Part shown: positions 33,161 through 41,843 of the stretch, in pieces
Position numbering within the stretch: position 1 is the first letter of the stretch
Layout of the letters: each line of letters begins with the position of its first letter
NCBI RefSeq assembly: GCF_018398315.1
Contig: NZ_JAHBRW010000001.1
Coordinates: 351,001-415,000 of the forward strand
Direction: 5' to 3'
Length of the DNA: 64,000 nt
Source of the DNA: Chelatococcus sp. YT9
Lineage (GTDB): Bacteria; Pseudomonadota; Alphaproteobacteria; Rhizobiales; Beijerinckiaceae
Notes under the pieces: generated by a model
What the model saw: the letters and a program-made list of their open reading frames with translations, nothing else
The model's database searches: none
What the model was told of the DNA's origin: nothing
Made by a program: the position numbers and the translations under genes

Positions 33161-34285
33161 TCACGCCGCCGCACCCTGGCTTCTACCACGTGTGAAAGCA
33201 AGCCGACCTAAGGCGCTCAGCAAATCGGTCTGGGAGATCAGTCCAACGACTTTCCGTCCGTTGGTGACGATGACGGCATGCGTCCGCCCGTCTGTCAGAA
33301 CAGGCAGGAGGGCAACCGCTGGCGTATCGGGGGAAGCGGTTCGCGCCGGCACGACAATTTCGGCGATGCGTTCGCCTGGCTTGGACAACTCCCGCAACCC
33401 AACCGTGCCCAGCAAGCCGCCATCATTGTCCATCACCGGCAAAACGCGGATATTGTGTCGAAGTAGCAATGCGCGGGCCTGTTCGCGCGTTGCTTCGCGT
33501 CGGATGGCGATCACATCGCGGGACATGATGTCGGCACATGTAAGATCGCCATGGGAGCGAATGATCGTTTGGCGTTCGATTTCCCGCAGGATACGCCCGA
33601 GATCTGTGGGGTCGATATCGAAGGCCTCATCGAGCGAGGCCAGGGCAGCGTCCACATCTTCCTCGCGAAAGCCAACCCTCACGGATGCCGGCAGATCAGC
33701 GGTGCCATGAGGATTGGACAGTTGCAGAGGCGTCCGGTGAGGATAGCTGCGCCGGGCAAGGCGGTGGAAAAGCAGACCGACACCGATCAAAATGCAGGAG
33801 TTCAATCCGACAGGAACGAGCGGAAACAGGAGCCCCCATTTCGCCACAGCCGGCCCACCGAGGACCGCAGTCAGGGCAGCGGCACCGCCAGGTGGATGAA
33901 GCGAACGCGTCAGGGACATGGCCGCGATCGCAGACGCCACACCCACGCCCGCGGCGAGTGCTGGATCCGGAATGGCTCGAGCGACGAGCAAGCCAACGAG
34001 CGCGGAAATCACGTTGCCGCCAAGGATCGGCCATGGCTGCGCCAGCGGGCTGGCCGGCACAGCGAAAAGGAGAACCGCTGACGCGCCAATGGGCGCAACC
34101 AGCAATGGAAGATGATCTCCAAACCCCAGGATAAAGCCGCACAAGGTCCCAGTCAGGACGATGCTGATCAGCGCGCCGACACACGCAATCATCCGCTCGC
34201 GCAGACTTGCTCCAGCGAGAATGGGGGCAAAAAGGCGAAATCGACGGCTTGGCTTCGGATTATATGCCAATTCAGAATCGAGCAT
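33161..34285 (-). CDS. HPP-family membrane protein with CBS domains
   Basis: 374 residues. The N-terminal half (about 30-180) has four hydrophobic segments with the naming motif Ser-Leu-His-Pro-Pro-Gly-Gly-Ala-Ala-Ala. The C-terminal half carries two CBS domains, starting near Ile-Met-Ser-Arg-Asp-Val-Ile-Ala-Ile and ending Gly-Leu-Ile-Ser-Gln-Thr-Asp-Leu. Some HPP proteins import nitrite into chloroplasts or bacteria; the CBS pair suggests control by adenine nucleotides. AGGTTA lies 4 bases before the ATG. Monocistronic. Confidence 0.92.
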   Translation of the reverse strand: MLDSELAYNPKPSRRFRLFAPILAGASLRERMIACVGALISIVLTGTLCGFILGFGDHLPLLVAPIGASAVLLFAVPASPLAQPWPILGGNVISALVGLLVARAIPDPALAAGVGVASAIAAMSLTRSLHPPGGAAALTAVLGGPAVAKWGLLFPLVPVGLNSCILIGVGLLFHRLARRSYPHRTPLQLSNPHGTADLPASVRVGFREEDVDAALASLDEAFDIDPTDLGRILREIERQTIIRSHGDLTCADIMSRDVIAIRREATREQARALLLRHNIRVLPVMDNDGGLLGTVGLRELSKPGERIAEIVVPARTASPDTPAVALLPVLTDGRTHAVIVTNGRKVVGLISQTDLLSALGRLAFTRGRSQGAAA

Positions 34286-34604
34286 GCGTAACCTAGCGGC
34301 TTCCAGTCACAAACTGCGGGCGCACGTGCGATGTATTCTGAATGCGGCATCGTCTGCGCGCTTCAATCAACCGGCGGGCACTTCACAAGCGGCCAATATT
34401 CCTGATCTTCGAGTCGGGCAAGAGAGCAAGACCCATAAACCGCGAGACGAGGGCCTCGATGGCCTCTGCGAAACCGGACGAGGGCGCTTTCGGATCGGGG
34501 ACTATATCTCGGCCCACCTTGCAACCACGCGATTGGACCTTGCACGGAAGGTCCGAGGCTGCCACTTCCTAAACTGGCAGTGCGGACAAGGGATAAGGCA
34601 AGCG
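34286..34604. other. Intergenic region, no gene seen
   Basis: About 320 bases between divergent genes. The downstream reductase frame stays open through it but without family features. It should hold two promoters, which I could not place. Confidence 0.35.
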
Positions 34605-35111
34605 ATGTTCGAGACGCGTGTCATGGACAGCGACGACAAGGGCGAGTTCTATCGTGAGCTCGGCACCCAGCTGCAGGCGTTGCTGGACGGCGAGAGAGAT
34701 GCGACGGCTAATGCCGCCAATACATCGGCGCTTCTCTTCCAGATGATGCCTGATCTCAACTGGGCGGGCTTCTATTTCATGCGCGGCGGCGAACTCGTGC
34801 TGGGTCCGTTTCAAGGCAAGCCCGCCTGCGTTCGTATTCCCGTCGGTCGAGGCGTATGCGGCGCAGCGGTCGAGCGCCGGCAATCAGTCCTTGTCGAGGA
34901 TGTCCACACCTTCCCTGGCCACATTGCTTGTGATGCGGCCTCGCGGTCGGAACTCGTCGTTCCGTTGATCAAGGACGGCGCGGTCATCGGCGTGATCGAT
35001 CTCGACAGCCCCCATGAGGGGCGTTTCGATGCCTTGGATCAAAGCGGCATCGAAGTCATCGCGACGATCTACCTGTCAGCGAGCGAAACCAATCAGTTGC
35101 AGCAGCTTTAG
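34605..35111 (+). CDS. msrC: Free methionine-(R)-sulfoxide reductase (GAF domain)
   Basis: 168 residues from the ATG at 34605; the frame is open further upstream but family similarity begins here. It is a single GAF domain with Leu-Asn-Trp-Ala-Gly-Phe-Tyr and three cysteines at 75, 85 and 109. Their spacing of 10 and 24 residues matches the redox cysteines of E. coli fRMsr as remembered. It repairs free Met-R-sulfoxide in the cytoplasm using thioredoxin. It is convergent with the GntR gene, with one base between stops. Functionally unrelated to its neighbours. Confidence 0.92.
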   Translation: MFETRVMDSDDKGEFYRELGTQLQALLDGERDATANAANTSALLFQMMPDLNWAGFYFMRGGELVLGPFQGKPACVRIPVGRGVCGAAVERRQSVLVEDVHTFPGHIACDAASRSELVVPLIKDGAVIGVIDLDSPHEGRFDALDQSGIEVIATIYLSASETNQLQQL

Positions 35112-35112
35112 G

Positions 35113-35790
35113 CTATTTCGCGCGCGCCAGAGCGTTGAGCGATGCCGACACGTGGAGGATATGCGACGTCAGAAGTCTCGCAGCTGCTGTAAACTGTCGT
35201 TCCTCGCAAAGCCGGAGGATTTCGCGATGCTCCTCCTCCGCGCGGCTCCTGGCGCCAGTCATGGATAGCTGTACCCGCGTGTGACGATCGCACTCTTGCA
35301 GCAGATTGACGACGAGGCTCATCGATCGGGGTCTGTCCGCGTGCTGATAGAGAAGGCGGTGGAACTCGGCATTGAGCTCGCCCCAGCGCCTGACGTTGGC
35401 GTCATCGAGCTCCCGGTCGTATTCGTCGAGCAACGCACGTATGCGAGCAAAGTCCTCGCGACTGAGCTTTGGTGCGGAACGCTTCAGCAGCATCGGTTCT
35501 ATGGCGGCGCGCAGGTCGAACAGCTCATCGATTTCCTCGCTCGTGAGCTCGCTCACGACCGCACCCCTGTGCGCGTTGATCCTGACGAGGCCTTCGGCCT
35601 CCAGCTGCACTAGCGCTTCCCGCAGCGGGATACGGCTGATGCCGAGCTCCTCCGCCAACGCGGCCTGGCGCAACTGCTCCCCCGAACGCAGCTCGCCATC
35701 CAGTATTCGGCGGCGCAATTCCTCGGTGGCACCTTGCGCCATCGTGCGATGATTCAAGACATTGCCCGGACGCAGAGAACCGATCGTCAT
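35113..35790 (-). CDS. GntR-family (FadR/FCD) regulator of the hydroxyproline cluster
   Basis: 225 residues from the ATG at 35790 with AGGTAA about 8 bases upstream; upstream codons lack homology. The winged helix has Ile-Leu-Asp-Gly-Glu-Leu-Arg-Ser-Gly-Glu and Ile-Ser-Arg-Ile-Pro-Leu-Arg-Glu-Ala-Leu. The FCD domain has Asp-Leu-Arg-Ala-Ala-Ile-Glu-Pro-Met-Leu and Glu-Phe-His-Arg-Leu-Leu-Tyr. It is the last gene after the epimerase, dehydrogenase and deaminase genes, all on the minus strand, matching the place of the hypR-type repressor in rhizobia. Likely binds near 39260. Confidence 0.9.
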   Translation of the reverse strand: MTIGSLRPGNVLNHRTMAQGATEELRRRILDGELRSGEQLRQAALAEELGISRIPLREALVQLEAEGLVRINAHRGAVVSELTSEEIDELFDLRAAIEPMLLKRSAPKLSREDFARIRALLDEYDRELDDANVRRWGELNAEFHRLLYQHADRPRSMSLVVNLLQECDRHTRVQLSMTGARSRAEEEHREILRLCEERQFTAAARLLTSHILHVSASLNALARAK

Positions 35791-35916
35791 ACGCAGATTA
35801 CCTATGAGTGAGGGCCGGATCGCTTCTGTCTTACATGGCTTTCGGGCGAAAGGAACGAAAGGGCCGGTCCTGCAGCGAGCAGCGTGAGGGATCTGTCCGC
35901 CGGCCGCCGCGCGCAT

Positions 35917-36918
35917 TCAGATAACTTGAAAGCCATGGGCATAGGGGTCCCGATCGTCGATGAAGATGGTGTTGTAGCCCGTCGTCCGCGCCCATCCTGC
36001 AATGGAGGGAACGATCGCCGCTATGTCACCGACTGTCGTGGTGCGTTCAACCCTGCCATGAAAGAGCGAGCCGATAATGCTCTCGTGGATGAATGTGTCC
36101 CCTTCCCTCAGCCGTCCCGTTGCCGCCCAATGGGCCATGCGCGCTGACGTGCCGGTGCCGCAAGGCGAACGATCGATTGCCTTATCGCCATAGAACACCG
36201 CGTTGCGCGCGGTCGCCTCGGCGCGGGTCGGCGCGCCTGTCCAGAGCACATGGCTCAGGCCCTGGATCTCCGGCTTTTCGGGATGGGTGAAGCTATAGCG
36301 TGCGTTGAGGGACTGGCGCAGCCCCCTGCTCATCTGGACAAGATCGGACGCCGTGAAATCCGCCATATCACGATAGCGCTCCTGCGGTTCGACGATCGCA
36401 TAGAAGTTGCCGCCATAAGCCACATCGACGGTGATTTCGCCGAGAACTGGGCAATCGGCTGTGAGCCCCTGCGAATGCAGGAACGCGGGAACATTCGTGA
36501 GCCGGACCTCCTCCACATGGGCGCCCTCCTGCCGGAATTCTGCCACGACCAGGCCGGCTGGCGTATCGAGGCGCAGCACGCCGGGCTCGCGGGGGGTGAC
36601 GAGCCCATGCTCAATCGCCATCGTGACCGTACCAATGGTGCCATGCCCGCACATCGGCAGACATCCCGAGGTCTCGATGAACAGGATCGCGACGTCGCAG
36701 TCGTCGCGTGTTGGCGGATAAAGGATCGACCCGGACATCATGTCATGCCCCCGCGGCTCAAACATCAAGCCGGTGCGGATCCAGTCGTAGTCGCGCAGAA
36801 AATGGGCGCGCTTCTCGATCATCGTAGCGCCCTTGAGATTTGGCCCGCCCCCCGACACGAGGCGAACCGGATTGCCGCAAGTGTGACCGTCGATACAGAA
36901 GAAGCTGTGGCGAGCCAT
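35917..36918 (-). CDS. 4-hydroxyproline 2-epimerase (proline racemase family)
   Basis: 333 residues. Both catalytic cysteines are present: C90 in Met-Cys-Gly-His-Gly and C253 in Ser-Pro-Cys-Gly-Thr-Gly, which separates epimerases/racemases from the Thr-containing dehydratases of the family. The start Phe-Phe-Cys-Ile-Asp-Gly-His-Thr-Cys-Gly-Asn is typical. GGAG lies about 9 bases before the ATG. It converts trans-4-hydroxy-L-proline to cis-4-hydroxy-D-proline in the cytoplasm. The next genes in the operon supply the oxidase and deaminase that follow, which supports hydroxyproline rather than proline as substrate. Confidence 0.92.
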   Translation of the reverse strand: MARHSFFCIDGHTCGNPVRLVSGGGPNLKGATMIEKRAHFLRDYDWIRTGLMFEPRGHDMMSGSILYPPTRDDCDVAILFIETSGCLPMCGHGTIGTVTMAIEHGLVTPREPGVLRLDTPAGLVVAEFRQEGAHVEEVRLTNVPAFLHSQGLTADCPVLGEITVDVAYGGNFYAIVEPQERYRDMADFTASDLVQMSRGLRQSLNARYSFTHPEKPEIQGLSHVLWTGAPTRAEATARNAVFYGDKAIDRSPCGTGTSARMAHWAATGRLREGDTFIHESIIGSLFHGRVERTTTVGDIAAIVPSIAGWARTTGYNTIFIDDRDPYAHGFQVI

Positions 36919-36938
36919 TGGGGTCTCCGCTCTATTTC

Positions 36939-38198
36939 TTAGAAACGTTGCGGTGAGAAGGGAGAGATATCGAGCGGCGGGGCCCGACCCGCGACGAGGT
37001 CCGCCACCAACCGCCCCGTTCCGGCTGATTGCGTCAGACCGAGGTGGCCGTGGCCGAAGGCATAGACGATTGTCCGCCCCGCGCGAGACAGCCCGATGAC
37101 CGGCAGGCTATCCGGCAGAGAGGGGCGGAAGCCCATCCATTGACGCCCGGCACCAGTCTTCAATCCGGGCAGAAAATCGGCGGCCTTGCGCAGCATCGCC
37201 TCCGAGCGGGCGAAATTGGGGGCTCGTTTGAGCCCGCCGAGCTCAACGGCTCCACCTACGCGGATGCCGGACGACAATGGTGTAATGACGAAGCCATGGC
37301 CCCCAAAAATGAGCTGCCGCCGGATATTGAAGGCGTCCGTCGGTAGAGTGGTGTTGTAACCACGCTCGGTCTCCAGCGGCACGTCATCGCCCAGAGCTCT
37401 CGCCAGCGGTTTCGACCAGGCACCGCAGGCGATGACAGCCTGTCGCGCCATGATGGAACTGCCATCCCTGCAATCGAGAACGACACCACTCTCGACGGGT
37501 CGCACCGCAGTGACATCCTGGCGCGTGATGCGCCCTCCCCTCCGGACGACGCGTGTGGCAAGGGCACTGGCAAAATCGTAGGGGTCGGACACGGTCTTCC
37601 AGCCGGGAACGAATGTGCCCGCCACGAAGCGCGGCGAGAGCCCGGGCTGGAGCTCAGCCATATCGGCGCCGCGGACATGCTTGAAGGCGATGCCCTGCTT
37701 CTCACGGGCAATCCACCCGGAGAGTGACGCCGCGAGTTCCGCTTCACTTTCGTAGAGTTCGAGCGATCCATCCGAACGCACCATGTCCGCGAGATCAGCG
37801 GATACGACCAGCCTGGCCATTTCCTGTGCGGCAAGGCGCATCATCGCCGCCTGCGCCACCATCGCGCTACGCACGCGGTCGGGCCAGCTCGCTCGCCAGA
37901 AACGGATGAGCCAAGGCAGGATGTGCGGCAGATAGGCCGGTGGGATCGTAAGCGGGCCCAGCGGATCGAGAAGCCAGCGAGGCGCCTTGCGCATGATGCC
38001 GGGAGAGGCAAGCGGCAGGACATCCGAGAACGCGAAGGCGCCCGCATTGCCGAAGCTCGCGCCGTGCGCCGGCTCGCCCCGGTCGATAAGCAGGACGTTG
38101 CGCCCATCGTCCTGCAGAAAGGACGCCGCCGCTATACCGATGATGCCGGCACCGACGACCGCAACATCCACTTCGCCTACGACTGTGGTGTGCGTCAC
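36939..38198 (-). CDS. FAD-dependent D-amino acid (cis-4-hydroxy-D-proline) dehydrogenase, DadA-like
   Basis: 419 residues from a GTG with GGAG about 9 bases upstream. The N-terminal dinucleotide motif Val-Gly-Ala-Gly-Ile-Ile-Gly-Ile and Leu-Leu-Ile-Asp-Arg-Gly bind FAD; the C-terminal Tyr-Ala-Phe-Gly-His-Gly-His-Leu-Gly is typical of the DAO superfamily. By position in the operon it should oxidise cis-4-hydroxy-D-proline to pyrroline-4-hydroxy-2-carboxylate, passing electrons to the respiratory chain. It is 20 bases from the epimerase gene and 22 from the deaminase gene. Confidence 0.9.
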   Translation of the reverse strand: MTHTTVVGEVDVAVVGAGIIGIAAASFLQDDGRNVLLIDRGEPAHGASFGNAGAFAFSDVLPLASPGIMRKAPRWLLDPLGPLTIPPAYLPHILPWLIRFWRASWPDRVRSAMVAQAAMMRLAAQEMARLVVSADLADMVRSDGSLELYESEAELAASLSGWIAREKQGIAFKHVRGADMAELQPGLSPRFVAGTFVPGWKTVSDPYDFASALATRVVRRGGRITRQDVTAVRPVESGVVLDCRDGSSIMARQAVIACGAWSKPLARALGDDVPLETERGYNTTLPTDAFNIRRQLIFGGHGFVITPLSSGIRVGGAVELGGLKRAPNFARSEAMLRKAADFLPGLKTGAGRQWMGFRPSLPDSLPVIGLSRAGRTIVYAFGHGHLGLTQSAGTGRLVADLVAGRAPPLDISPFSPQRF

Positions 38199-38220
38199 GT
38201 CTTGATCTCCGCCTCTGCGC

Positions 38221-39117
38221 TCAGCCCCAGACCGGCAGCGCCGGACGGACGTCTAGCGCATTCCTGATAATGGATTCCACACGCTTGCGTGTCTCGCCGG
38301 ACAGCGGCTGGCGCGGCGCGCGCACGCGTTCGTTCGAGCCGATGGCAAGCATCTCCGCCAGCTTGATATTTTGGACGAGATAGGTGCTCACATCGAGATC
38401 GAGGAGAGAGCGGAACCAGCGGTAGAGCGCCAGCGCCTCAGCATGACGCCCCTCCTTCATCAGGCGATAGATCGCGACCGTCTCCTTGGGAAAGGCACAA
38501 ACCAGGCCTGCGACCCAGCCGACCGCGCCAACGGCGAGTGCCTCAAAGGCGAGATTGTCCACACCCGTGAGCACCGCATAGCGGTCACCGAGACGATTGA
38601 AGATCTCCGTCGTGCGACGGATGTCGTCGGACGATTCTTTGATGGCGACGAAACGCTTGTCTGAAGCCAGATCCTCCATAAGAGCCGGAGTGACATCGAT
38701 ACGGTAAGCGATCTTGTTGGAATAGATCATGATCGGGAGATCGCCGGCCTCTGCCACCGCTCGCAGCGCCGAGACGGTCTCGGCCTCGTTCGCCTGGTAG
38801 ACGAGGCTCGGCACTACCATCAACCCATCGGCTCCCGCCTTGGCGGCGCGCTGCGCAATCTCGCAGCTCTCGCGGGTGGAAGCCGCGGCCACCGTCATCA
38901 AAACAGGCTTGCCACCGCTGACGGACTTCGCCGTGCGCATGACAGCGATGCGCTCATCCAGCGTCATCATCGGTCCCTCGCCCAGCGAGCCGCAAACGAT
39001 GAGGCCGTCACAGCCGGCATCCATCTGCAGGCCGAAGCACCGGGCCATCTCGTCGTGATCGAGAGAACCGTCTTCCGTGAACTTTGATGTGACCGCAGGA
39101 AGAACACCAGACCACAT
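38221..39117 (-). CDS. DHDPS-family lyase, probable 1-pyrroline-4-hydroxy-2-carboxylate deaminase
   Basis: 298 residues from the ATG at 39117 with GGAGGG about 9 bases upstream. The (beta/alpha)8 family marks are Val-Cys-Gly-Ser-Leu-Gly-Glu-Gly near residue 41, catalytic Y132 in Ile-Tyr-Ser-Asn-Lys, and Schiff-base K160 in Val-Ala-Ile-Lys-Glu-Ser-Ser. The operon context (epimerase, FAD dehydrogenase, GntR) points to the hydroxyproline deaminase that yields 2-oxoglutarate semialdehyde. It is the first gene of the operon. The semialdehyde dehydrogenase gene that would finish the route is not in the window. Confidence 0.9.
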   Translation of the reverse strand: MWSGVLPAVTSKFTEDGSLDHDEMARCFGLQMDAGCDGLIVCGSLGEGPMMTLDERIAVMRTAKSVSGGKPVLMTVAAASTRESCEIAQRAAKAGADGLMVVPSLVYQANEAETVSALRAVAEAGDLPIMIYSNKIAYRIDVTPALMEDLASDKRFVAIKESSDDIRRTTEIFNRLGDRYAVLTGVDNLAFEALAVGAVGWVAGLVCAFPKETVAIYRLMKEGRHAEALALYRWFRSLLDLDVSTYLVQNIKLAEMLAIGSNERVRAPRQPLSGETRKRVESIIRNALDVRPALPVWG

Positions 39118-39617
39118 GCCTTTTCCCTCCAATACCAGAACAGACCCACGCCACTGGCGACATCAGGACGACCGGCCTGTTGCATGGGCTCCGGCCGGAA
39201 CCGGTGCCCGGTCACCCGGTGACTGGCGGGCGGATGCCGCACCACTCGCGTGGGAGTAAAATATACAATATTCAATCCGGAGCAATAGCACCCCTTTGCA
39301 GGGCGCTGGTGCGTCGGCTGAAAACGAAGGCCCCTTCAGCCACGCAAGACAGCGACTGGCCATGTCTGATCGGTGCAAAGACAACGCGCTCCAGTCTTCT
39401 CGGGCGCGAGCTTCAGGCCAGATGCGGTTTTTGAATGTCCGGCGCGGGCAAGGCGATATTTTGCTGGCGCGCCATTGTTTTGATGCCTGACATCGGCTTG
39501 GCCGCTCCGGGACGACACAGAGTGCCAAGCGCCGCTTTTGACGGAACGCTGAGCGCGGATTGATCCTGGTCAGGCCTCATGAAGGTTCTACGCGGGCTTT
39601 TGCGAGTGCCCGCGCGC
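39118..39617. promoter_or_regulatory. Operon promoter region with AT-rich operator at 39260-39272
   Basis: Five hundred bases without a recognisable gene between the deaminase start and the end of cobF. AATATACAATATT at 39260-39272 (arms AATAT/ATATT around ACA) sits about 145 bases upstream of the deaminase start in GC-rich DNA, like operators of FadR-type GntR proteins. The rest shows short stray frames only. Confidence 0.5.
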
Positions 39618-40376
39618 TCAGCGCGTCTTAGGCTTGCGTAGGAGATAGGTGTCCATGATCCAGCCATTGGCATCGCGTGCCTCGCGGCGCAAGCGATCGA
39701 TCTCCTCGGCAACATCATCGAGCGGACCGGAAAGGAGAATTTCCTCTGGCGTGCCGAGGTAGGCGCCCCAATAGATCTGCAGATCCTGACCGAGAAGGCG
39801 CCTGAACGCCTGTTCACCGTCGAGCATGACAACCGTATCAGCGCCCTCGGCCGAGATTTCGCCGAGTCTCCGGCCGGTGGTTATATGCACCGGCTCACCG
39901 ATACGGTTGAGCGCGATGCGATGCCGCGCGGCCAGCGCCTGCACGCTGCTAATTCCGGGAATGACAGTATAGTCGAACGGAAATGATGCTTTCGCATCGA
40001 TGGCCTGGATAATGCGCAGCGTGCTGTCGTACAGGGCGGGATCGCCCCACACCAGGAATGCGCCGGTCTCATCTTCGGCCAGCTCATTCTGGAGAAGAGC
40101 CGTATAGCGCGCCTCGATCGCTGCATGCCACGCCGCGACATCGGCCTTGTAGTCGTCGCTCTTGCCGCGCGGCGGGATCTCGATGCCCACGAAGCGGTAG
40201 TCAGGCTGACGGACGAACCGTGCGCAGATCTCCTCCCGCAGCTCACGCAGGGCGGCCTTTTCTTCCCCCTTGTCTGGAATGAAGAAGACATCCGCCTGAT
40301 TGAGCGCCTCGATCGCTTGAACGGTGAGATAATCCGGATTCCCGGCGCCAATGCCTATGATGAGAATCTTGCGCAT
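39618..40376 (-). CDS. cobF: Precorrin-6A synthase (deacetylating)
   Basis: 252 residues. The methyltransferase start Ile-Gly-Ile-Gly-Ala-Gly-Asn-Pro-Asp-Tyr-Leu-Thr and Val-Phe-Phe-Ile-Pro-Asp-Lys-Gly match CobF of aerobic cobalamin producers, with Val-Trp-Gly-Asp-Pro-Ala-Leu-Tyr-Asp-Ser, Ile-Pro-Gly-Ile-Ser-Ser and Trp-Gly-Ala-Tyr-Leu-Gly-Thr-Pro further on. It methylates C1 and removes the acetyl group from precorrin-5. It stands alone here, away from any other cob gene. I looked for a cobalamin riboswitch box upstream (40377-40620) and found none. Confidence 0.93.
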   Translation of the reverse strand: MRKILIIGIGAGNPDYLTVQAIEALNQADVFFIPDKGEEKAALRELREEICARFVRQPDYRFVGIEIPPRGKSDDYKADVAAWHAAIEARYTALLQNELAEDETGAFLVWGDPALYDSTLRIIQAIDAKASFPFDYTVIPGISSVQALAARHRIALNRIGEPVHITTGRRLGEISAEGADTVVMLDGEQAFRRLLGQDLQIYWGAYLGTPEEILLSGPLDDVAEEIDRLRREARDANGWIMDTYLLRKPKTR

Positions 40377-40624
40377 CAGAACCCCGCTTCATCCTGAGCA
40401 TTTTCCAGCGAACTCCGGTTCACCGAATTGCTCCGGATCTGTGTGTCTACCGATTTTCTTCACGCGAACCCGTGTCCACTGCGCTCGAAAATGCACTCGC
40501 CGCTCATGCAACGACATACAGCATGCTGAGGAAAGCCCGATCAAGGGCAGCGAATGGGAGACGGAGCGAAAAAGAATGCTACTGTCACCCCCTTGCTGTC
40601 CGCCGGGACGACTGGGAGCTCTTC

Positions 40625-41791
40625 ATGCGTATTGTCGACGTCCGTGAAATGACCGCGTCGATCGCCTCGCCGATCGCCAACGCCTATATCGACTTCTCGA
40701 AAATGACTTGCTCGGTCGTGGCTGTTGTTACGGATGTGGTGCGCAACGGTAAGCCCGTGATCGGCTACGGGTTCAACTCCAACGGCCGCTACGGCGCCGG
40801 CGGCCTCCTGCGCGAGCGCTTCCTGCCGCGCCTCAAGGAAGCGCGCCCGGAAGCCCTCATCACCGATGCCGGCGATAATCTCGACCCCTTCAAGATCTGG
40901 TCGACCCTGATGACCAACGAGAAGCCCGGTGGCCATGGCGAGCGCTCGGTGGCTGTCGGAACCATCGACATGGCCGTCTGGGATGCCGTTGCCAAGATCG
41001 AGGATCGCCCGCTCTATCGCGTGCTCGCCGATCGCTATCGCGGTGGCGTCGCCGACGACAAGGTCTGGGTCTATGCCGCCGGCGGCTACTACTATCCCGG
41101 CAAGGATCTCGGCGCCCTGCAGGACGAGATGAAGAGCTATGTCGACCGCGGCTATCACGTCGTCAAGATGAAGATCGGCGCCGCCCCGCTCGACGAGGAT
41201 CTCGCCCGCATAGACGCCGTGCTGGAGATCGTCGGTGAAGGCGCCCGGCTCTGCGTCGATGCCAACGGCCGCTTCGACGCTGAGACCGCCCTCGCCTATG
41301 GCGAGGCGCTGAAGCCCTATGGCCTGTTCTGGTACGAGGAGGCGGGCGATCCGCTCGACTATGCCATCCAGGCCGAGCTCGCGGACCATTACGAGGGATC
41401 ACTCGCCACCGGCGAGAACCTGTTCTCGCACCAGGATGCGCGCAATCTCATCCGCTACGGCGGCATGCGGCCCGAGCGGGACTTTCTGCAATTCGACTGC
41501 GCCTTGAGCTACGGGCTCGTGGAATACCTCAGGACGCTCGACGTTCTGGCGGAGCACGGCTGGTCGAGCCGGCGAGTGGTCCCGCACGGCGGCCATCAGA
41601 TGTCCCTCAACATCGCGGCCGGGCTTCATCTCGGCGGCAATGAGTCTTATCCGGATGTGTTCCGGCCGTTCTGCGGCTTCGCCGACGGCATCCGCGTCGA
41701 GGACGGCTATGTCGGCCTCCCTGACGCTCCCGGCATTGGCTTCGAGACCAAGGCGGAGCTTTTCGCTGTCATGAGCAAGCTCGCTGGCTGA
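40625..41791 (+). CDS. tarD: D(-)-tartrate dehydratase
   Basis: 388 residues from the ATG at 40625, GGGAG about 6 bases upstream; the longer in-frame extension lacks homology. It follows remembered Bradyrhizobium TarD nearly throughout: Ile-Val-Asp-Val-Arg-Glu, Gly-Phe-Asn-Ser-Asn-Gly-Arg-Tyr-Gly, Asn-Glu-Lys-Pro-Gly-Gly-His-Gly-Glu. Catalytic residues are K181/K183 (Lys-Met-Lys), metal ligands D212, E238 and E264, and H321/H324 in Pro-His-Gly-Gly-His-Gln. It converts D-tartrate to oxaloacetate with Mg2+. It is divergent from cobF and no tartrate transporter or regulator gene is adjacent. Confidence 0.93.
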   Translation: MRIVDVREMTASIASPIANAYIDFSKMTCSVVAVVTDVVRNGKPVIGYGFNSNGRYGAGGLLRERFLPRLKEARPEALITDAGDNLDPFKIWSTLMTNEKPGGHGERSVAVGTIDMAVWDAVAKIEDRPLYRVLADRYRGGVADDKVWVYAAGGYYYPGKDLGALQDEMKSYVDRGYHVVKMKIGAAPLDEDLARIDAVLEIVGEGARLCVDANGRFDAETALAYGEALKPYGLFWYEEAGDPLDYAIQAELADHYEGSLATGENLFSHQDARNLIRYGGMRPERDFLQFDCALSYGLVEYLRTLDVLAEHGWSSRRVVPHGGHQMSLNIAAGLHLGGNESYPDVFRPFCGFADGIRVEDGYVGLPDAPGIGFETKAELFAVMSKLAG

Positions 41792-41843
41792 TGTAAGTCT
41801 CGACGTCGCGAGCGCGGCCGCACACATTATATATAGGGACAAG

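Noticed and set aside
40377..40620. Cobalamin riboswitch in front of cobF
   Set aside because: No B12 box (GCCACTG-type) was found by eye on the minus strand.
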